NCBI GenBank assembly: GCA_039024435.1
Contig: JBCCQH010000055.1
Span: 1-47,585 of the forward strand
Length of the DNA: 47,585 bases
Source of the DNA: JBCCQH01 sp039024435
GTDB lineage: Bacteria; Bacteroidota; Bacteroidia; J057; JADKCL01
Direction of reading: 5' to 3'
The notes under the pieces were generated by a model that had not been told where the DNA came from, did not search any database, and worked only from the letters and a program-made list of their open reading frames with translations. Below are positions 44,438 to 47,585 of this stretch, one piece after another (the first letter of the stretch is position 1; each line of letters begins with the position of its first letter). Position numbers and translations under genes: made by a program.

Positions 44438-44907
44438 CTAATCGATGAGGCGTGCCTTTTTGAGTTTGGTCATCAAGCTAGACCGACGGCGATATTTTCC
44501 GGCAATTTGCGTGGCTTTTTCGGTGAATTCAGCTGGGTCGCCAAATTGCTCGGCCGCCTGGCGCAGTTGTTGGATGAGTTTCACCGCTTCGTTGTAGTCC
44601 GGCGCTTTTCGGCGTTCGATGAGTTCTTCAACGTTTATCCAGAGCGCCGATTTGTTCGCCGCTACTTGTGCCAATTTTTTGCGCTGCGCGATTTCCCGTT
44701 TGGCTTTTCCCGGGCCTTTCTTTCCTGCTGGATCGTTTTGGCTCGGGTCCGCAATTCCTCCACGGTCCGTTTCCCGGGAGTCGTTCCGTCGGGAACCTCT
44801 CCCACCAGCTCCCGCAACCTTTGGCTGAGCCGCCGGGACAATCCCGGTTCCGAATTTGCCAATGCAAGCAAAAAGGCATCTTTTTCCTCGTATTGGTATT
44901 CGCTCAT
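44438..44907 (-). pseudogene. Small gene split by a one-base frameshift
   Basis: Two frames join into one ~156-residue protein: MSEYQYEEKDAFLLALANS... up to KAREK in the first, then KREIAQRKKLAQVAANKSALW to KLKKARLID in the second. The break is near 44700, where the coding strand reads GGGAAAAGCC; adding one base (AAAGGCC) restores a single frame. Start and end overlap neighbours in the normal way: it begins 4 bases inside the SWIM gene stop (ATGA overlap). It is highly charged and helical; I do not know the family. A sequence error is as likely as a true mutation. Confidence 0.72.
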
Positions 44908-46655
44908 GTTTCGGGATCTTGGGGAAAAGCGGTGAGGAGTATTTCCATCATGGCCCGGCGCCGCCGGTATTGCTGCCGCAATTCTTGTAAAAGCTCCGTG
45001 GCGAGTTCCGGACCCCCCGGCCGTTTGGTCAGGGAGCGCAACATTTTGGTCAGGTAGCGATACGAGGACCGCCCGGTATTGGCTTCGGCGTAGGCACGGA
45101 TCGAATCGCTAAACAGTTGCAAGACTTCCTGCGGATAGACGGGTTCGAGGAAGGAAAAAAATTTGTCCAACAAGTCCAGTTCCCCCGGAAACTGCTGCAA
45201 CAGATGGAGCAAGCGCGCGTGGTGCCGCTCCCGGGCCAAAACCTCGGCGATCGGGCCTACGTTGTATATCCCGATCTGGTGTGGCTCTCCGATCATCCGT
45301 TTGATGATCTTTTCTACTTCCGTGGCCCATTTATCCGGTGAATACGTCGACTTCAGTAAGTCATAGTACTTCATCTCGTGCCCGTGCTCGGAAAACAGTT
45401 CGCGGGCGTGGACCCGGATGTCCAGAACATCGTCTTCCAGTTGCGCAATTTCTAGGAGTTTGCCCCGCCACGGTTTTGCCTCGCCGTGCCAGGCATGCTC
45501 CGCTTTCTGTCGCATCCCTTCGCGGATAAGTTCTTTGGCCTTGTAGTACCTTTTGGCCGCGATTTCCGCATCAACGAAGATCTCGCGGATTTCCGCCAGG
45601 TGCAGGTAGGGGGTGAGCGCTGCGGCCACCTCGGAGGCTTTCCCGGTGTGGATAAGAAACTCGCGCAATCGTTTCAACCAATGCACCGTTTCCCAGTGTA
45701 AATAGTCGAGGCCCAATTTTAAATCGTGGAGCTGGTCTTCGATTAGTTGGCGAATCTCGGTCTGCTGGGATTCGGTCAGTTCCGTTGCCATCAGCACTTG
45801 CCAGATCTCGTGTTCCAGGCCGCCCCATCGGTTGGGAAACTCGACAAAGTAGCGGACAAAATCGGCTTTTATTGCTTCTTTCAGCGGCTCCGACGCGGAA
45901 GCGTGTAGCAAACGCATTTGGATTTGCCAGGTGCGGTTGAGTTCGATGCCCACCTCCTGCGCATCGTCCGAGATTGATTCCAGGTGGGGAGGAATCTCAT
46001 GCATAATGGCGGAGCAAATTTCCTGTACTTCTTCCCATTTTTCGCTCTCGTACTGCTGGTCCGCACGCTGATTCAACTTGGCGATGATCTCTTCGAGGTG
46101 GTGGGCTTCGATGAACCCCCATTCCCCCTCCGCTTTGCTTACCGCTTGAGCGATGAAGTCTCGGTAATCGGGCTTGGGAAGCTCCTGGCTTCGTCCGGCA
46201 AAGTGCAGTTTGAAGGCCTCGAAGACTGCGTAATCGGCCGCGCAGGCTTCGGTGATGAAATCGAGTAGGTCCTGGCGTTCCAGTCCTTGGGAGATTTTGG
46301 CCAGTTCTTTGGGCAAATCAAAGGTTTCCGGCGCATCCGTCGGCTCGGTTGCTCCTTCAAGAACATTTACCGTCCCCGCGCCCCGCGACTCAACTATTTC
46401 CTCGATCGCCAATACGGTAGCGACTACGTGTTTGCAGACTGGTCCCCAATCGTAGGGGCAGTCGCATTGGTGGTTGAGAATTTGGTCCGGCCCCACCTTG
46501 ACCATGACCGTGTAGAGTTCAGAGCCCCGGACCCGGGCCTGCCAAAGCCAAGGCGATAGGGGGTGCAGACTGGTCACGGCTTCGCAGTCGTGCAACATCG
46601 TACCGCGGCCATAGATTACTGAATCCACCTCATCCCAAAAATTAGTGTAGGTCAT
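44904..46655 (-). CDS. SWIM zinc-finger domain protein
   Basis: A 583-residue protein with an N-terminal SWIM motif CDCPYDWGPVCKH (Cys64, Cys66, Cys74, His76), which fits CxCx(n)CxH. The rest is a long helical region, likely TPR/HEAT-like, with no catalytic motif. SWIM proteins bind DNA or proteins; this type often lies next to an SNF2 helicase gene, which is not seen here. It overlaps the downstream split gene by 4 bases and follows the winged-helix gene by 11 bases, so the three form one minus-strand operon. Confidence 0.88.
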   Translation of the reverse strand: MTYTNFWDEVDSVIYGRGTMLHDCEAVTSLHPLSPWLWQARVRGSELYTVMVKVGPDQILNHQCDCPYDWGPVCKHVVATVLAIEEIVESRGAGTVNVLEGATEPTDAPETFDLPKELAKISQGLERQDLLDFITEACAADYAVFEAFKLHFAGRSQELPKPDYRDFIAQAVSKAEGEWGFIEAHHLEEIIAKLNQRADQQYESEKWEEVQEICSAIMHEIPPHLESISDDAQEVGIELNRTWQIQMRLLHASASEPLKEAIKADFVRYFVEFPNRWGGLEHEIWQVLMATELTESQQTEIRQLIEDQLHDLKLGLDYLHWETVHWLKRLREFLIHTGKASEVAAALTPYLHLAEIREIFVDAEIAAKRYYKAKELIREGMRQKAEHAWHGEAKPWRGKLLEIAQLEDDVLDIRVHARELFSEHGHEMKYYDLLKSTYSPDKWATEVEKIIKRMIGEPHQIGIYNVGPIAEVLARERHHARLLHLLQQFPGELDLLDKFFSFLEPVYPQEVLQLFSDSIRAYAEANTGRSSYRYLTKMLRSLTKRPGGPELATELLQELRQQYRRRRAMMEILLTAFPQDPET

Positions 46656-46666
46656 TTATCCAGAAG

Positions 46667-47176
46667 TTAGCGGTACGGAAGGGAAGGCCGGTCCACGAGG
46701 ACTTCGAGGCTGCGCGCCTGTCCCGCAACCCGGCGGAGAAAGCCTTTCTTGTGCAGGGTGAGAACCATTTGGTGGACTGAAGGAGGCGGGATCCGGAAGT
46801 GTTGCTCGATATCCGCTTGTGCGTGAGGCGGCCATGCAACTTGGTGTAGTCGGAAATAAAAGCCAGGTACTCCGCTTGCCGGTTTGAGGGGTAAGGGGCT
46901 CGGCGCACACGAATAATCGCTTGTTTTTCCGCTCGTGACATTGCGGTCCGAATGATGGCCCATTGTGTTTCGAAAAGCCCGGGCTACCTGATTCATAGTG
47001 GCCGCATCGGGGGTGCCTTTGATGGAGAAAATCGCCCTGATTTTTTCTTTGGGGGGAAGGGTCTCCAGCGAAATCCGCTGGTTGGGCAGGGCCAGTGCCC
47101 CAATGGCCGCCACCACTTCGGCAAGATCCCTTTCCGTAGGTGGCTGAGACAGCGTGATCGTAACTGCAATTTCCAT
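46667..47176 (-). pseudogene. Winged-helix (LexA-like) protein with apparent compensating frameshifts
   Basis: The frame stays open for 169 residues, but only its two ends look like protein: an N-terminal part (MEIAVTITLSQPPTERDL to about RAFRNTMG) and a C-terminal half of a LexA-like winged helix (HAQADIEQHFRIPPPSVHQM and KKGFLRRVAGQARSLEVLV). The missing first half of the winged helix (NRQAEYLAFISDYTKLHG) is in another frame over about 46835-46941. Two opposite single-base changes, one near 46945 and one at the GGCCGCC run near 46830, would give one intact protein. Alternatively, two overlapping genes with one frameshift are possible. Confidence 0.65.
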
Positions 47177-47265
47177 TTTGAAAGAAGGTGCTTTGAATAC
47201 TCCTCATCTTGCGAATTTTGCCGGATTTGGTCAGCTTTGATTATGCACTTAAAGTGGATAACCCT

Positions 47266-47430
47266 AAAAAGCTGTTTAATTTTAATTCTGCGGTTTTGCG
47301 ATGGCATCTTTTTCCGCCCCTCTTCCGCTATTTTCTCGCCCCTAGCTCGGGCTATGGACGCCAAAATGGGCTTCGATGGACAAAAAAATCTGCCCTAGCA
47401 AATTTCACCAACCAATTTTAAATCGCCTAT
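47266..47430 (+). repeat. MITE-like element, copy 3
   Basis: About 165 bp, same interior as copies 1 and 2; ends are AAAAAGCTGTTTAATTT and CCAATTTTAAATCGCCTAT, so the terminal inverted repeat is more worn. It lies head to tail with copy 4 with no gap. The 89 bases before it (47177-47265) are the upstream region of the winged-helix gene and show nothing more. Confidence 0.85.
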
Positions 47431-47585
47431 AAGAGGCTGTTTAAATTTAATCCTGTGATTTTGCTATGGCATCTTTTTCCGCCTCTCTTCCGCTATTTTC
47501 TCGCCCATAGCTCGGGCTATGGACTCCAAAATGAGCTTTGATGGACAAAAAAATCTGCACTAGCAAATTTCACAAACCAATTTTA
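47431..47585 (+). repeat. MITE-like element, copy 4 (cut by the window end)
   Basis: Starts AAGAGGCTGTTTAAATTT, the same end as copy 1, and runs to the window edge. It contains a perfect internal hairpin CCATAGC-tcgg-GCTATGG. A short open frame seen in copies 1-3 on the minus strand has an in-frame TAG here. Confidence 0.85.

Noticed and set aside
44690..44710. Programmed ribosomal frameshift
   Set aside because: GGGAAAAGCC is not a good slippery heptamer in the zero frame and no downstream stem-loop stands out; a plain indel is simpler.

Overview
The window looks like a chromosomal segment from a Bacteroidota bacterium, most likely from the Saprospiria/Chitinophagales side. The evidence is the Bacteroidota-type promoter (TTTG, 19-20 bases, TAnnTTTG), seen exactly at 25847-25877 and with one mismatch at 18655-18686; the general lack of strong Shine-Dalgarno sequences; and the Bacteroidota-style contractile injection locus. 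The genus is an inference that I cannot fix from sequence alone.

Layout. 1-780 holds the 3' end of a 23S rRNA gene, a 5S rRNA gene and a terminator. 845-1245 is an imperfect tandem repeat. 1341-9039 is mostly housekeeping: a Cu(I) P-type ATPase with a small metal-binding partner, a lone PAAR spike-tip gene, a ComF-type phosphoribosyltransferase, a Glu/Leu-type dehydrogenase, NhaD, and a class V aminotransferase. 9148-14794 is a compact signalling island: an ECF sigma factor and a membrane-anchored TPR anti-sigma-like protein on one strand, and two paralogous ~150-residue proteins plus an exported TPR-CHAT (caspase-like) protein on the other. 14837-18549 carries an EamA-type transporter, rfbB, a CaiB/BaiF (racemase-like) protein and a small unknown, all on the minus strand.

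18816-42419 is the centrepiece: about 23.6 kb, all on the plus strand, encoding an extracellular contractile injection system (eCIS), a phage-tail-like protein-delivery particle. Three envelope genes come first: a membrane-anchored unknown, a GH18-fold lipoprotein-like membrane protein with a degenerate active site, and a small two-helix membrane protein. Then come a Pvc16-type terminator, an unknown 428-residue protein, one sheath, two tube proteins, DUF5908, LysM adaptor, VgrG-like spike, gp25, a very large J-type baseplate protein, a fibre-like protein, a second large baseplate protein and a 1519-residue tape measure. The main tube gene has its own promoter and its own terminator. No AAA+ ATPase and no PAAR gene lie in the cluster; the only PAAR gene is about 18 kb upstream on the other strand.

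42768-47176 returns to ordinary and partly broken genes: an alpha/beta hydrolase, a lipoprotein, a frameshifted small gene, a SWIM zinc-finger protein, and a LexA-like winged-helix gene that appears to carry two compensating frameshifts. Four copies of a ~165 bp MITE-like element with terminal inverted repeats occur at 11239, 42551, 47266 and 47431.

The best candidates for something not well described are the envelope-gene/eCIS combination with a GH18-like pseudoenzyme, and the ECF sigma / anti-sigma / paralogous small protein / TPR-CHAT island, which resembles in parts list the protease-to-sigma-factor logic of type III-E CRISPR systems.
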